Assembly (NCBI GenBank): GCA_963575745.1 | Contig: CAUYUJ010008524.1 | Coordinates: 107,670-171,669 of the forward strand | Length of the DNA: 64,000 bases | From: Prorocentrum cordatum | Lineage: Eukaryota > Sar > Dinophyceae > Prorocentrales > Prorocentraceae | Reading direction: 5' to 3' | Shown here: positions 33,265-43,686 of the stretch, piece after piece | Numbering within the stretch: the stretch's first letter is position 1 | How the letters are laid out: each line of letters starts with the position of its first letter | Made by a program: the position numbers and the translations under genes | The notes under the pieces: generated by a model | Database searches by the model: none | Seen by the model: only the letters and a program-made list of their open reading frames with translations | Told to the model about the DNA's origin: nothing

Positions 33265-36099
33265 CTAGGCATCTGTATCCGAATCTACAGGCGAGACCAG
33301 CGGCGGCGTCGCGGTGCCTCCGGCATCGCATAGACTGGCGGGGCCCAAAGCTTCGGCCGATCTCACGATATCTCCATCAAGGCCGTGCAAAATCATGAAC
33401 ATCGGGAGCAATGCAAACGAAGAGAACGCATTTCCGACAAGATTGAGCAGGAGAGACTCGGAATACTGACCAGCACGCAACTGCCAAGCGTCAGTGGCCC
33501 AGCCAATGACGCTGAAGGCCTCGACGCCAAAAAGAGGCCGGAGGATCAGCTGCCCCTTATGGCGGTACCTCACGACAACGTGGCCTTGTCCTGTAATGGT
33601 CGGGATGTGCAGTTTCCACGGGCTCGTGACCACTTCGACGTCGCCACTCGCGTCTCCAACAATCCGCGACAGCGATTGGTTTACATCTGCAAACTCCACG
33701 CCGTCTCCACCGTAGGGAAAACGCACCATCAAGTAGAATGCGAGCTCAGCAGGCCTGTCGGTCAGGCCATCCCTCATCATCACGAAGCCGAGCTGATCGG
33801 TCGGCCCATGGCGGAGGAGTTCCCACTCATTGGTCGCCAAGGGGGGGGGCCACGGAATGTCGAGGCAACGGAAGGCGGCGCAATGTTCATCCTCCCACTT
33901 ATCTTTGCCCCCCCTCCTCCCTGGCGCCACATCTGCGGCGCGGGCCACTCTCCCCGCTGCAGCGCGTAGATCCTCCAAATCATAGATTATGAACTTCTCG
34001 GTCGGGAAACACGGAACACTGATGAGATTCAAGAAACTCTTCCAGTAAACGACCTCGGACTTCAAGCTATCAGGGCACACGTGGACTGGAACAGGCACTG
34101 GCGGGTCGCCACCGTCAAAATTTAGAATCTCTCTCGTCGTATACCAGCCGAGGATGTATAAGCGCTTGCGGCTCTGGATGCTACCGAAGCCCAAGCAATC
34201 AAAGACGAAGAACTCTGCCAAATAACCGACGCCCCGCAACTCCCGGAGAATCCAATCGGCGTCCGATACGGCCGAATCGTCTGAGATATGGGTCAATTCC
34301 TTCACGCATTCCAAGACGACCCAAGACGGTGTTGCTTTGGAAATGTAGCGGAAGCACCTAGTGAACGTAAACGAAGTCTCTGCGTTGTCGTCTTGGTGTT
34401 GCACGCAGTTTCGATTCGAAGAAGCCCTACTTGAGCAAGGCGTCCTAGAGGTGCAGCTGAAGCCAGCGACGAAAACGTCAACCCTCGGGACCCTGACTTT
34501 GGATTTGGAAATCACGTCGTCCGCCAGGCGGGAGGACAGGTGATCAACGTCAGTGAACGCTCTCTCTGGCGAAAACTCGTTTAAAATGAACGCCATCTTG
34601 TCTGGGTTCCTCTCGCACACGAAGCGGTGCCGCACTGTGACGCTGCAGTCGGTGACCTACTGAGGGATCCCACCCGACAAAGACAACAACTAAATGCACA
34701 CAACAATGTTTCTCCTACTCTCGGCCAGGGACACATGGAGAACGACGTGCGCGACCGCGCTCAGTGGGGTGAGCAAGCTAGCGGTTAGCTCCCCTGGAAG
34801 CGCAATCACATGCCAAGCATGCTCCGATAACCGATAAGAATGCAAAAACAAACCTCAAATCGAAACAAATCACAAGGGCGGGGCTATTGTGCTTTGCGGG
34901 CCAATACCTTGCGCACATGTTCAGCAAACGCTGACCGCGCGTGGAACTGCACGTCGGACCCGCTGCACGCAGACCCAATCGTCAACTCTGTCCTTCGCTG
35001 GAATGATTTCCTCAGTGCGGCCTTGTACTTCCTCTGAGCATGGCCTGGCATCTTCGCCACGTGCGCCGACAAGGCCTCGGCGCATGGCTGCGCTGGCCCA
35101 GGCTGGGAGTGTTGCAGAGCAGGGGCACCAGCGGCATCAAGGGCACTGGGGGCGTCGGCGCAGACCTTTGGGGCATTCGCTCGACAACTCTGACCGCTGG
35201 GATCGAAAGGCGGGGGGTTCGGGACCCAATGGGGCTCTGGAGTGCCCCGGCATGCCTCGGCCCTGGGACGCAAAACCTATGCGAGGCGCAACGCCTCGTG
35301 CACCATGGTTTCACAAGCGAATGCGCGTAATTTTTTTTGCTGCGGATTTATATTTTTATTTCTGATTTATTTATTTATTATTTATGATTCCTGTTCCCGG
35401 GAAGTTACCGGGAAGTTGCCGGCGCAGAAACAGAATGCGAGGATGTCTCAAGCAAAACAATTATTTATGCCCCCGAGGAAGTTGCCGGGAAGTTACCGGC
35501 ACAGAAATACAAAAAAACAAATTCAGAAATAAATATATAAATGAATGAATACATACATAAATAAATAAATACATAAATATATAAAATCCGCCGCAATAAA
35601 AACAAACGTTCAAATGATGCGAAAGTGTCCAGAACAAGTCCCAGCTCGACGACAAACGCGAAACCATGGTCCAAGCAGACCCCCGCTACAATGTCTGACC
35701 TGTCTTGCCTTGGGAGGGGGGCGAGCGTTCTGGGCGAGCCTTGGCCGCCAGCATGCTGAAGCCTGCGCTGAACATCGCACCGAAGGAGGCGGCGGGAGGC
35801 ACAAGCGGGTCTGCGGCCTCGGCCACTGCAGCGGTCACGCTAGGCACCGCTGCGCCCTCGTCGGGTCGTGGCTCAAGCGCCTGCCACGACGCTCGCGGCA
35901 CTTCGGCGGCCTGCGCAGTCTCTTCAGGGATCCCCCCCTCGAAGACCCCAGGATCCTCAGAGCCCTGAGCAGCTCCCTGTGCCGGCGCAGAACCCACGGC
36001 AAGACATTGCTGCAACGGCGGCGCTGGGCGGCCAAACAATGTGGAATTGCCTGCAGGGGCAGGCTGGTCGAACAATTTTCTCTTCTTCCCTTCCCCCAT
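33265..36099 (-). CDS. C5-cytosine DNA methyltransferase-like gene, three exons
   Basis: Would methylate cytosine in DNA using S-adenosylmethionine. Proposed exons are 36099-35740, 35276-34953 and 34656-33265, all in phase 0, giving about 691 aa. Donors are GC for intron 1 and GT for intron 2. Motif I is ELTIGSACSGSD (residues ~217-228), completed across intron 2. The motif II region is FVCERNPDK. Motif IV is VAGFSCTSRT with the catalytic Cys near 296 (S-C instead of P-C). Motif VI is LECVKEL (Glu ~344) and motif VIII QSRKRLYILGW (~389). The N-terminus is disordered, with KKRK as a possible nuclear signal. Dinoflagellate retrotransposons are known to carry such enzymes, but no reverse transcriptase lies beside this copy. 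Exon 1 is the least certain part. Confidence 0.7.
34657..34952 (-). other. Intron 2 of the methyltransferase-like gene
   Basis: 296 nt. Donor GAC|GTGCAG, acceptor CAGTAG|GTCACC. Joining here brings motif I directly next to the motif II region, as in the enzyme family. Confidence 0.6.
35331..35602. mobile_element. AT-rich inverted-repeat element in intron 1 of the methyltransferase-like gene
   Basis: The left end (ttgctgcggattta, 35337) and right end (taaaatccgccgcaa, 35582-35596) are inverted copies with a few mismatches. The interior is strikingly AT-rich with ATTT/AAAT runs, plus a duplicated motif around 35402 and 35478 (gaagttaccggga, gaagttgccgggaagttacc). Likely a MITE; the target-site duplication is not clear. 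Confidence 0.6.
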
Positions 36100-36282
36100 T
36101 GTGCCGAAGTGGCTTTGGGGAGTCGCGCGCGCTAGCCCCCCCCTCCCCAGCAGGGGCCTTCGGGGCCTTTTGGAGCCGTCGTAGGCCCTCTTGAAGGCCT
36201 ATTGGAGCCATGAGAGGAGACCAAGAGCGTTCCAAGACAATCCCAAGAGAGCCCCAAGAGGGCCCCGTTGGGGGCTCAAGAG

Positions 36283-36978
36283 AACCACAAGTTAGGCCAG
36301 TGAAGCGCCATAACAAGACCAAAGTGGCTGACAAAAAATCCAGCCACTTTCGGTTCAAACCTGCAACGCAAGACGGAGCGAGCATTTGGTTTTCTTCGGG
36401 AATTCGGAAAGCCTCGGGAGCTCCCCGAAACAGGTCCCAGAGAGCTCCGAAAGGGACCCAGCAGGGCTCCGGGAGGGCCCCCCAAAGAGGCATAAAGTAT
36501 ATGCACGAGTGTGCCTCTTTTTGGGTGCCTTTTGGGGCCCACTGGGGGCTCTCATGGGGCCTTCTTGGATTCCCTGGGGAGCTTTTCGGGCCCCAACAGG
36601 GCCCCGACGGGAGCTCAGATGGGAGAAGTGCGTTTTCTCTAGCAGGATGGTTGAATGTTGCAGGGCCCTGCCATCGTGCTGGGCCGTGCGCGCAGATCGA
36701 GCCGCACGCACGACCAGCCAAACCTTTTGCCCCTCGTCGGGGCACCAGAGCGGCAGTAAAAAGAGATGCGGCAAATATCGTGACTGTTACATGTTTGTTA
36801 ACGGGTTTTCTTAGTGTGCGTGTTGATACGGGCCGTGAACAGCCCAAAATCGAGCGTCACATTTTTTTTTGTTTTTTTTTTCCTCGAGCGGGCATTGTAC
36901 AAAAGGAGGAGGGAACAGTTTTGAGAATTTCTGCACAAGTGCAGTTTTTCTCAAAAGTGTTCCCTCCTCCTTCGTACC
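36283..36978. repeat. Repeat R1, copy A (full length, ~696 bp)
   Basis: Starts aaccacaagttaggcc and ends cttcgtacc. A small hairpin lies near the left end (aaagtggctg / cagccacttt). The terminal hairpin has 32-nt arms at 36905-36936 and 36939-36970 around an AA loop. Confidence 0.9.
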
Positions 36979-37227
36979 GCCACCGACCAGCCCACATATC
37001 CAGCGTCACAATTTTTAAAAATATTGACGCTGGTTTTTGGCCCAGAATCCCCCCCCTCGGGCCCCAGGAATATCAGTTTTCAAACATTCTTTCCTGGGCT
37101 CGGTTTAAGGGGATCCAGGTGGCCGCTCCCACTTGCCTCTTTTCCTACAGATGTGTCTCGCGTCTGTTGGCTCGCAGTTTGTTGGGTTCCTCCTCCCTCC
37201 CCGCCTCCGCTTGTGTTTTCTTGGCGC

Positions 37228-37553
37228 GGTTGAATGTTGCAGGGCCCTGCCATCGTGCTGGGCCGCGCGCGCAGATCGAGCCGCACGCACGACCAGCCAA
37301 ACCTTTTGCCCCTCGTCGGGGCACCAGAGCGGCAGTAAAAAGAGATGCGGCAAATATCGTGACTGCTACATGTTTGTTAACGGGCTTTCTTAGCGTGCGT
37401 GTAGATAGGGCCGTGAACAGCCCAAAATCGAGCGTCACATTTTTTTTGTTTTTTTTCCTCGAGCGGGCATTGTACAACAGGAGGAGGGAACAGTTTTGAG
37501 AATTTCTGCACAAGTGCAGTTTTTCTCAAAAGTGTTCCCTCCTCCTTCGTACC
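37228..37553. repeat. Repeat R1, copy C (left-truncated, ~326 bp)
   Basis: Same right end and hairpin (arms 37480-37511 and 37514-37545) as copies A and B. The left end begins inside the unit at ggttgaatgttgc. Confidence 0.9.
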
Positions 37554-37580
37554 TCACGAACGACTCACACCAAGACGAGA

Positions 37581-38274
37581 AACCACAAGTTAGGCCAGTG
37601 AAGCGCCATAACAAGACCAAAGTGGCTGACAAAAAATCCAGCCACTTTCGGTTCAAACCTGCAACGCAAGACGGAGCGAGCATTTGGTTTTCTTCGGGAA
37701 TTCGGAAAGCCTCGGGAGCTTCCCGAAACAGGTCCCAGAGAGCTCCGAAAGGGACCCAGCAGGGCTCCGGGAGGGCCCCCCAAAGAGGCATAAAGTATAT
37801 GCACGAGTGTGCCTCTTTTTGGGTGCCTTTTGGGGCCCACTGGGGGCTCTCATGGGGCCTTCTTGGATTCCCTGGGGAGCTTTTCGGGCCCCAACAGGGC
37901 CCCGACGGGAGCTCAGATGGGAGAAGTGCGTTTTCTCTGGCAGGATGGTTGAATGTTGCAGGGCCCTGCCATCGTGCTGGGCCGTGCGCGCAGATCGAGC
38001 CGCACGCACGACCAGCCAAACCTTTTGCCCCTCGTCGGGGCACCAGAGCGGCAGTAAAAAGAGATGCGGCAAATATCGTGACTGTTACATGTTTGTTAAC
38101 GGGCTTTCTTAGTGTGCGTGTGGATAGGGCCGTGAACAGCCCAAAATCGAGCGTCACATTTTTTGGGGGTTTTTTTTCCTCGAGCGGGCATTGTACAACA
38201 GGAGGAGGGAACAGTTTTGAGAATTTCTGCACAAGTGCAGTTTTTCTCAAAAGTGTTCCCTCCTCCTTCGTACC
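37581..38274. repeat. Repeat R1, copy B (full length, ~694 bp)
   Basis: Nearly identical to copy A. The terminal hairpin is at 38201-38232 / 38235-38266. It is preceded by a gactcacaccaagacgag motif and followed by cgactcacaccaggacgag, the unit of the minisatellite at 57.6-58.0 kb. Confidence 0.9.
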
Positions 38275-38665
38275 CCACGAACGACTCACACCAGGACGAG
38301 AAACCCCAAACGACTCAAACCACGAGGAGCGCTTTCTCCCCCTCCTCCCCCGCCTCGTCCTTCTCAGTCCTTCCCCCGCTCCCACCACAAGGAGGATGCA
38401 CAAGGAGGCGGGAGGAAGGAAAAACAGGGGAGATATGCGGGGGCAGGCGGAAACACGCCTGAAAAACACGACTGTCGGCATGCTTCGCAAGAGTTGCTGT
38501 TTTGAGATGGGCTGGCGGGGATACGCGAAGCGTGAAGAATTGCCAGCTCGTTGGGTTAGGAAAAGCCTGCCCCGATCAGATTACGCCTACCCGAGCTGAG
38601 TATCTCGATCTTTGAAGGGTTTAGGGCCTAAGGTCTATAGTACCAAGGAGAAGGCCAGGAGAGCA

Positions 38666-38868
38666 CAGAAGGGGCTCCCGTGTTGATGTTGGTTGATTGG
38701 ACGGGCGTCCCGTTTAAGGCGTCCGAGAGTCGAGCATGTCGGTTGGTGTTCACCCGAATGCCTCTCGGAGACCTGCGGGCGAACAGCCAAGGGAGCCCAG
38801 AAGGGGCTACCAGTTTAACGCGTCAGGGATTTGGACACTGTCCTGCGACTCTTACTCTTACTCTTACT
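38666..38868. repeat. Dispersed repeat R2, copy 2
   Basis: Second copy of 27321-27530. A pyrimidine-rich run (38870-38940) follows, as in copy 1. Confidence 0.85.
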
Positions 38869-39326
38869 CGCCCTTTTTCTCCTCCGCCTCGCCCTCCTCC
38901 TCTTCCTCCTCCTCCTCCTCCTGCCCCTCCTCCTCCTGTTCCATGGTGAAGGCTGCCGCGGCAAAGCCAGGCCCGCGCGAAGCAAATACCACCCCCCGAT
39001 GACATCGGCCCTGGGCTCGAGGAAGAGGGCGGGGAGGAGGGCAGAAAAAAAAGGGGTGATCAGGAGCCGGCGGTGGAGGTGAAGGAGAACGTGAAGCTAC
39101 AGGACAGGGTCCGAGAACGTGAGGCTACAGGACAGGGTCCGAGAGCGGGAGGGACAGAGATTTCGAGAGAGACAGTGACAGAACGACACAACGAGAAAGC
39201 GAATGGCAAGGAAAGAAAGGCAGAAAGGCTGACAAAACCAAGGGGGAAGACAGAAGGGCAGAAAAAGGTGCGGACAATCATGTTCTGCAACTGTCTTCCA
39301 TTCGTCAACATCACCGCACTGCTGCG

Positions 39327-41354
39327 TCAAGGAATCCCTGGGGGCTCGTCGCCCTCGCCCGGCCCGGGCGCCCTCTCTAATGACCGAGGGTCTTCCCAGA
39401 ACGGATCCGTCATCGCGCGATCCCGAATTCGAGACCGAATCGGGAAAGTTAGATACTGCATATCAGCGCCCAAACCAAGCCGCGCTCGGAAATGAGCGTC
39501 ACGGGTCTCGTACTTGCCCTGGCAATGCAGCCAGGCAATCAAGAAGGCCAACGGGCGGCCTCCGTCGCTGGCGGGGCTCTTCGGCAAGTTGATCGTGCGA
39601 TTGATATTGCAAGGGCGCTTCCCCCCGCGATGCAAGTGGCAGTGCGCGTCGAGACTGCAAGACCCTGCGTTCCACACGACGGTGCCAAGAAGCGTGCCAT
39701 TGCTGAAATCAAACACGTTCCATCCGTCAAGGCGTTTCTTGTGTTTGGGCGCCTCCCCAGGGACATCAGCATCGCCATCGTCACCATCAGCATCGCCAGG
39801 GACATCAGCAGCGCCACCACCAGGGCCGCCGCCTCCGTCATGGCCGCCACTTCCATCAGGGGCGTCGCAATCGTCATCTCCTCCCCCGTCTCCTCCACCT
39901 TGGCCGTCGTCGCCACCCGCGTCGTCGGACTCCTCGTCGCCTCCATGTTCGAGGCCGCCGCCTTCGCTGTCGTGGCCTCGAGGTGGGTCGTCACCATCGG
40001 GATCACCACGATCTGACGAAGGAGGCCGGGAGCTGCTCGAAGTCGAACTTGAACTCGACGACGAGGAGGAAGAGGACGATGAAGCGGACGAAGATTCAAC
40101 TGCGACTTCGACATGGGAGCCGGCTCTACGAGCGCGGCGTCGCGGCTCAGTTGCGCGCGACATCGCGCGCCGCTTGGGTTGCATGGGCTGCTCTGGCCTG
40201 AATAATCTGTTGAAGCCGTTAAGGATTGCCACGCCCTGGCCGTCCTCCGCGGCCTCGCAATCCTTCCCAGCCGCTGAGCGGCGATTGCGATTGGCCTTGA
40301 ACTCTAGCACGTCTACAGGTTCACCACAACGGACGTACTTGACGCCTTGCTTCACATGCTCGACCACGCAGCACCGAGCGACGACAGACGTGGCTGGGAC
40401 TTTCTCGGACAGAATAGCAGCAAGCTCACTTGTGCGGGCGGCTTGCACCCGGCCACGTGCATCCAAACTATACTGGAAGAACTCACCAACCAAACAACAT
40501 AGCAACACGGAAGCCGACTGCTCTGCGCCCCCATGGACGTCGCCCAACACGATGTGCAACACCTTGTCCGCAGGCATAGCACACAAAGAAAAATAGGTTC
40601 CTACAGCATGGGTCTTCAGAAAAGCTTCCAACTTGCAATGTAAATCGAAAGCAGCCTCGAACGCGCCCTCGCCCATTTTCATTGCGCACAAACCAGGGTG
40701 CGCCAGGCCGCACGGTATGTGAATGACTACACGGGTGTCCTTCGAGAAAACATCGCTTTCAAAATACACTGTATCTTGGCGGAACTTTTCGCGGATCACT
40801 GAGGAATAGTTCCGCATGCCACAAACGTCGACGTCTACGCCCGCCTCCCGAGCAACCGCTGCTTTGAAAGCCGCCGCCCCAAACGGGCACAATCTCGACG
40901 ATAAACCACAAAGGCGGCCCCCAATGCGATCACGATACGACTCGTCTGGATCAATGCGACAATCACTGTGATCAAGCCGCTCTGTTTTTTGAGTGTTCTC
41001 GAAGCTCTTCCACTTGTCCTGCTCTCGCTCCGGGAGGGCATAGAATTCGCACGCCAATCGATGACACTCATGGCGGCGATCTTGACGCGAAAGCCCTCTC
41101 GATATGTGTTCGTTGATGTAACTGAAACACCCACGAGAATACTTGGGATTGGAAACCCGAGTGGAACTGGCATGTAATGGAACACCTGCTGCCACCAAAT
41201 CCTTGCGTCTGGCGGGCCGACGGGGGTCCGCGCCGCCAGCTGCGAAATGATGTGATAAATATTGCGTCAGCAAGCCCGTCGCGCACAGCCGTTCGATCAA
41301 CGGTTTCTTGTCACAGCTGCTGGTGATAAGCTTAAGCAGCCTCTCTAGACCCAT
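39327..41354 (-). CDS. 675-aa protein with acidic/Ser-rich middle and Cys/His C-terminal module
   Basis: Single open frame from an ATG at 41354 to the stop at 39327. Residues ~70-125 (CFSYINEHISRGLSRQDRRH, then HRLACEFYALPEREQDKW) resemble the spacing of an HMG-box-like helical domain, a weak match. Residues ~130-390 look globular (VIHIPCGLAHPGLCAMKMG, KVLHIVLGDVHGGAEQSA). A basic patch is followed by a serine run and a long D/G-rich stretch (~430-550). The C-terminus has SLDAHCHLHRGGKRPCNINR and RPLAFLIAWLHCQGKYET. I recall this Cys/His plus G-R-P-x-x-F-L-x-A-W-L pattern as a multicopy dinoflagellate family of unknown function. Nucleic-acid binding is plausible. Confidence 0.7.
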   Translation of the reverse strand: MGLERLLKLITSSCDKKPLIERLCATGLLTQYLSHHFAAGGADPRRPARRKDLVAAGVPLHASSTRVSNPKYSRGCFSYINEHISRGLSRQDRRHECHRLACEFYALPEREQDKWKSFENTQKTERLDHSDCRIDPDESYRDRIGGRLCGLSSRLCPFGAAAFKAAVAREAGVDVDVCGMRNYSSVIREKFRQDTVYFESDVFSKDTRVVIHIPCGLAHPGLCAMKMGEGAFEAAFDLHCKLEAFLKTHAVGTYFSLCAMPADKVLHIVLGDVHGGAEQSASVLLCCLVGEFFQYSLDARGRVQAARTSELAAILSEKVPATSVVARCCVVEHVKQGVKYVRCGEPVDVLEFKANRNRRSAAGKDCEAAEDGQGVAILNGFNRLFRPEQPMQPKRRAMSRATEPRRRARRAGSHVEVAVESSSASSSSSSSSSSSSSTSSSSRPPSSDRGDPDGDDPPRGHDSEGGGLEHGGDEESDDAGGDDGQGGGDGGGDDDCDAPDGSGGHDGGGGPGGGAADVPGDADGDDGDADVPGEAPKHKKRLDGWNVFDFSNGTLLGTVVWNAGSCSLDAHCHLHRGGKRPCNINRTINLPKSPASDGGRPLAFLIAWLHCQGKYETRDAHFRARLGLGADMQYLTFPIRSRIRDRAMTDPFWEDPRSLERAPGPGEGDEPPGIP

Positions 41355-41399
41355 GTTGCAGAGTTTCGCTCGCCTGTCGGGGAAGGGCGCCTGCAAAGC

Positions 41400-42540
41400 C
41401 CCGAAAGCCCACGCATAGGCGCAGAGTGCCCGCGCCTAACAACACCCCCTGGACAAGTGACCGACCAGAATCCCCCCATCGCGCTGCCTATGCCTATGCG
41501 GCGCCTTCGGGGCATTACGGGCTTCCCGGCCACGGCATGGGGAGAGGGCTGAGGGGCCGCCAGTGCGGGCGGCGGGAACGCTCTGGGGTCTTGGGTGGCC
41601 ACAGGGGACTGAACAGAAAAAACATTGGGAGCGTGCCCCTCCCATGACCGTGCCCACTGTCGCAGCGCCCTGCACAACGCGCCGTCGCGCAGGAGACTCG
41701 GCGCAGAAGTCCCTCTCGCCCGAACCTGCGGACCAATCGCAACTTCCCACACGCAAAATCTAAAGGGGATATTGGGAACATCCTGCAGGCCGCGTGGGTG
41801 TCGATTGTGCGATCAATTCCTGAGTTTAATCGATTGCTTCGCTGGGGGTCATTTGGGATGGTGCGCCCCCATGTTTCGTGGGAGAAGGGGATGTGGTCGG
41901 GGGCCCGCCAACGCGACTGATTTCCACAAGCAACACGCGAATGTCAAGGCGCACGATGGGGGGAAACCTGGATTCACGGCATCCCAAATGGGAGGTCCAA
42001 GATGACCCAGGGTGCATCGAAGACGGCCAGGGCCCAATATGACAATAAACGTGGCACAATACATCCCAATATGGCTCGAACTAGCCGTCAGTGTGGCACC
42101 AAGAAGCGCTGAGAACGTCCGATTGCGATCCGACATATCCACGGGCGTTGCTCACCAAACGAGGCCGAAACATACTCTTTCCTGCGAAACCCACTGCGCC
42201 CAAACGGCATGGCCTATCAGCCCATCCCGGGAAGGCAACGAGGGGTGCACAGGGAGGAGGCATGAGGAAGAGCCAAGCCTGACAAAAGCGAACCGCACTT
42301 GAAACATATTTTCGGGCCAAGCGAAACCAAACTTCACAAGCAAAACGGGCAAACTTGAAGGGCAAGGAGGAGGGCGAGGGAAGGCGGAGGACGATGAAGG
42401 GAAGGAGGAAGACAAGGAGGAAGGGGAGGACGAGCAAGTGGAAGAGGAGGAGGAGGGAAGAAGAAGAAGAAGAAGCTGAGGAAGAGGAGGATGCGGAGGA
42501 CGACGAGGAGGAAGAGGACGACCAGGAGGAGAAGGAGGAA
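41400..42540. other. No supported gene; purine-rich run 42350-42545
   Basis: Intergenic DNA upstream of the 39.3-41.4 kb gene. 42,350-42,545 is almost all A/G with GGA/GAA words and leads into the 95-bp tandem repeat. Confidence 0.45.
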
Positions 42541-42544
42541 GAGG

Positions 42545-42811
42545 AGAAAGCGGGCATATCGAATGCTGCATTTACTGGTCGTTCGGCCGGCCGTGGCGAA
42601 GGAGGGAAGCGCGAGGAGGAGGGAGGGGGAGGAAGAGGAGAAAGCGGACACATCAAATGCTGCATTTACAGGTTGTTCCGCTGGCCGCGGCGAAGGAAGG
42701 AAAAGTAAGGAGGAGGGGGGGGGGAGGAAGTAGAGAAAGCGGACAAATCAAATGCTGCATTTATTGGTGGTTCGGCTGGCCGTGGCGAAGGAGGGAGGAG
42801 GGGGGGGAGGA

Positions 42812-42904
<93 letters not shown>

Positions 42905-42921
42905 GGGGGGGGGGGGGGGGT

Positions 42922-42962
<41 letters not shown>

Positions 42963-43300
42963 GGGGGGGGGGGGGGGGGGGGGGGGGGGGTGGGGGGGGG
43001 GGGGAGGGGGGGGGGGGGGGGGGGGAGGAAAGAAGAGAGAAAGGCGGAGAAAGCGGGCACATCAAATGCTTCATTTACTGATCGTTTGGCTGGCCGCGGC
43101 GAAGAAGGGAAGAGGGAGGAGTGACGGGGGAGGAGGAAGAGGAGAAAGCGGACACATCAACTGCTGCATTTGCAGGTTGTTCGGATGGCCGCGGCAAAGG
43201 AGGGGGAGTGAGGGGGAGGGGGGGGGGGAGAAAGAGGAGAAAGCGGATGCATCAAATGCTGCATTTATCGGTCGTTCTGTTGGCCGTGGCGAAGGAGGGA
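42545..43300. repeat. ~95-bp tandem repeat, six units, with a poly-G expansion
   Basis: Each unit has a ~60-bp core (aatgctgcatttactggtcg...ggccgtggcgaaggaggg) plus a purine-rich spacer. Cores lie near 42549, 42641, 42738, 43050, 43145 and 43240. Spacing is 92-97 bp except between the third and fourth units (312 bp), where the spacer is ~215 nt of almost pure G (42815-43025). Confidence 0.85.
42815..43025. repeat. Poly-G stretch with few interruptions
   Basis: More than 90% G with isolated C, T and A. Located in the spacer of the 95-bp repeat. Could be real expansion or an assembly artefact. Confidence 0.85.
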
Positions 43301-43686
43301 GGAGTGCGGAAGAGGGGGGAGGAGGAGGGGGGTGGAGGGGGGGAGGAGGAGGAAGGGAGGGCACCCGGGAGGATTACTTTGCTTGTCCGGGGCCACGGGG
43401 AGGGGGCGACACCGAATCCAAGGTTTAATCGCATGCGTTGTCGCGTTTGCACCATTGGCGAAAATGCGACGCATGGCGCGCGGCCCAAAGTGCCTGTCAA
43501 CAGCCTGCTCATCGTCAACTTCCCCGTCGCCCCCCCCCCGGCCGTCGCCAACATTATCACATCCGTGCGTTTGTTTCGTCACGCACTTCCCACGCCCCCC
43601 CCTGCTCAAGGAAATGACGGCATCAAACGCATATGCCCCAGACCCTCTGCTATTGCCTACTGCTGCTGTTCCGGCCATGTCCATAT

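Noticed and set aside
32729-33268. Plus-strand frame with CPFCKSTT and CAKCPHC, a possible zinc-binding protein
   Set aside because: It opposes the direction of all neighbours, contains a G run and low-complexity acidic tract, and only ~40 residues look protein-like. Not enough to call a gene.
35869-35880. tggctcaag as a spliced-leader remnant near the methyltransferase-like gene
   Set aside because: It is on the opposite strand to the gene and only the last nine bases match.
36210-38599. Open frames of 290-430 codons on both strands
   Set aside because: They coincide with R1 copies, differ in frame between copies, and show no protein motif; R1 looks non-coding.
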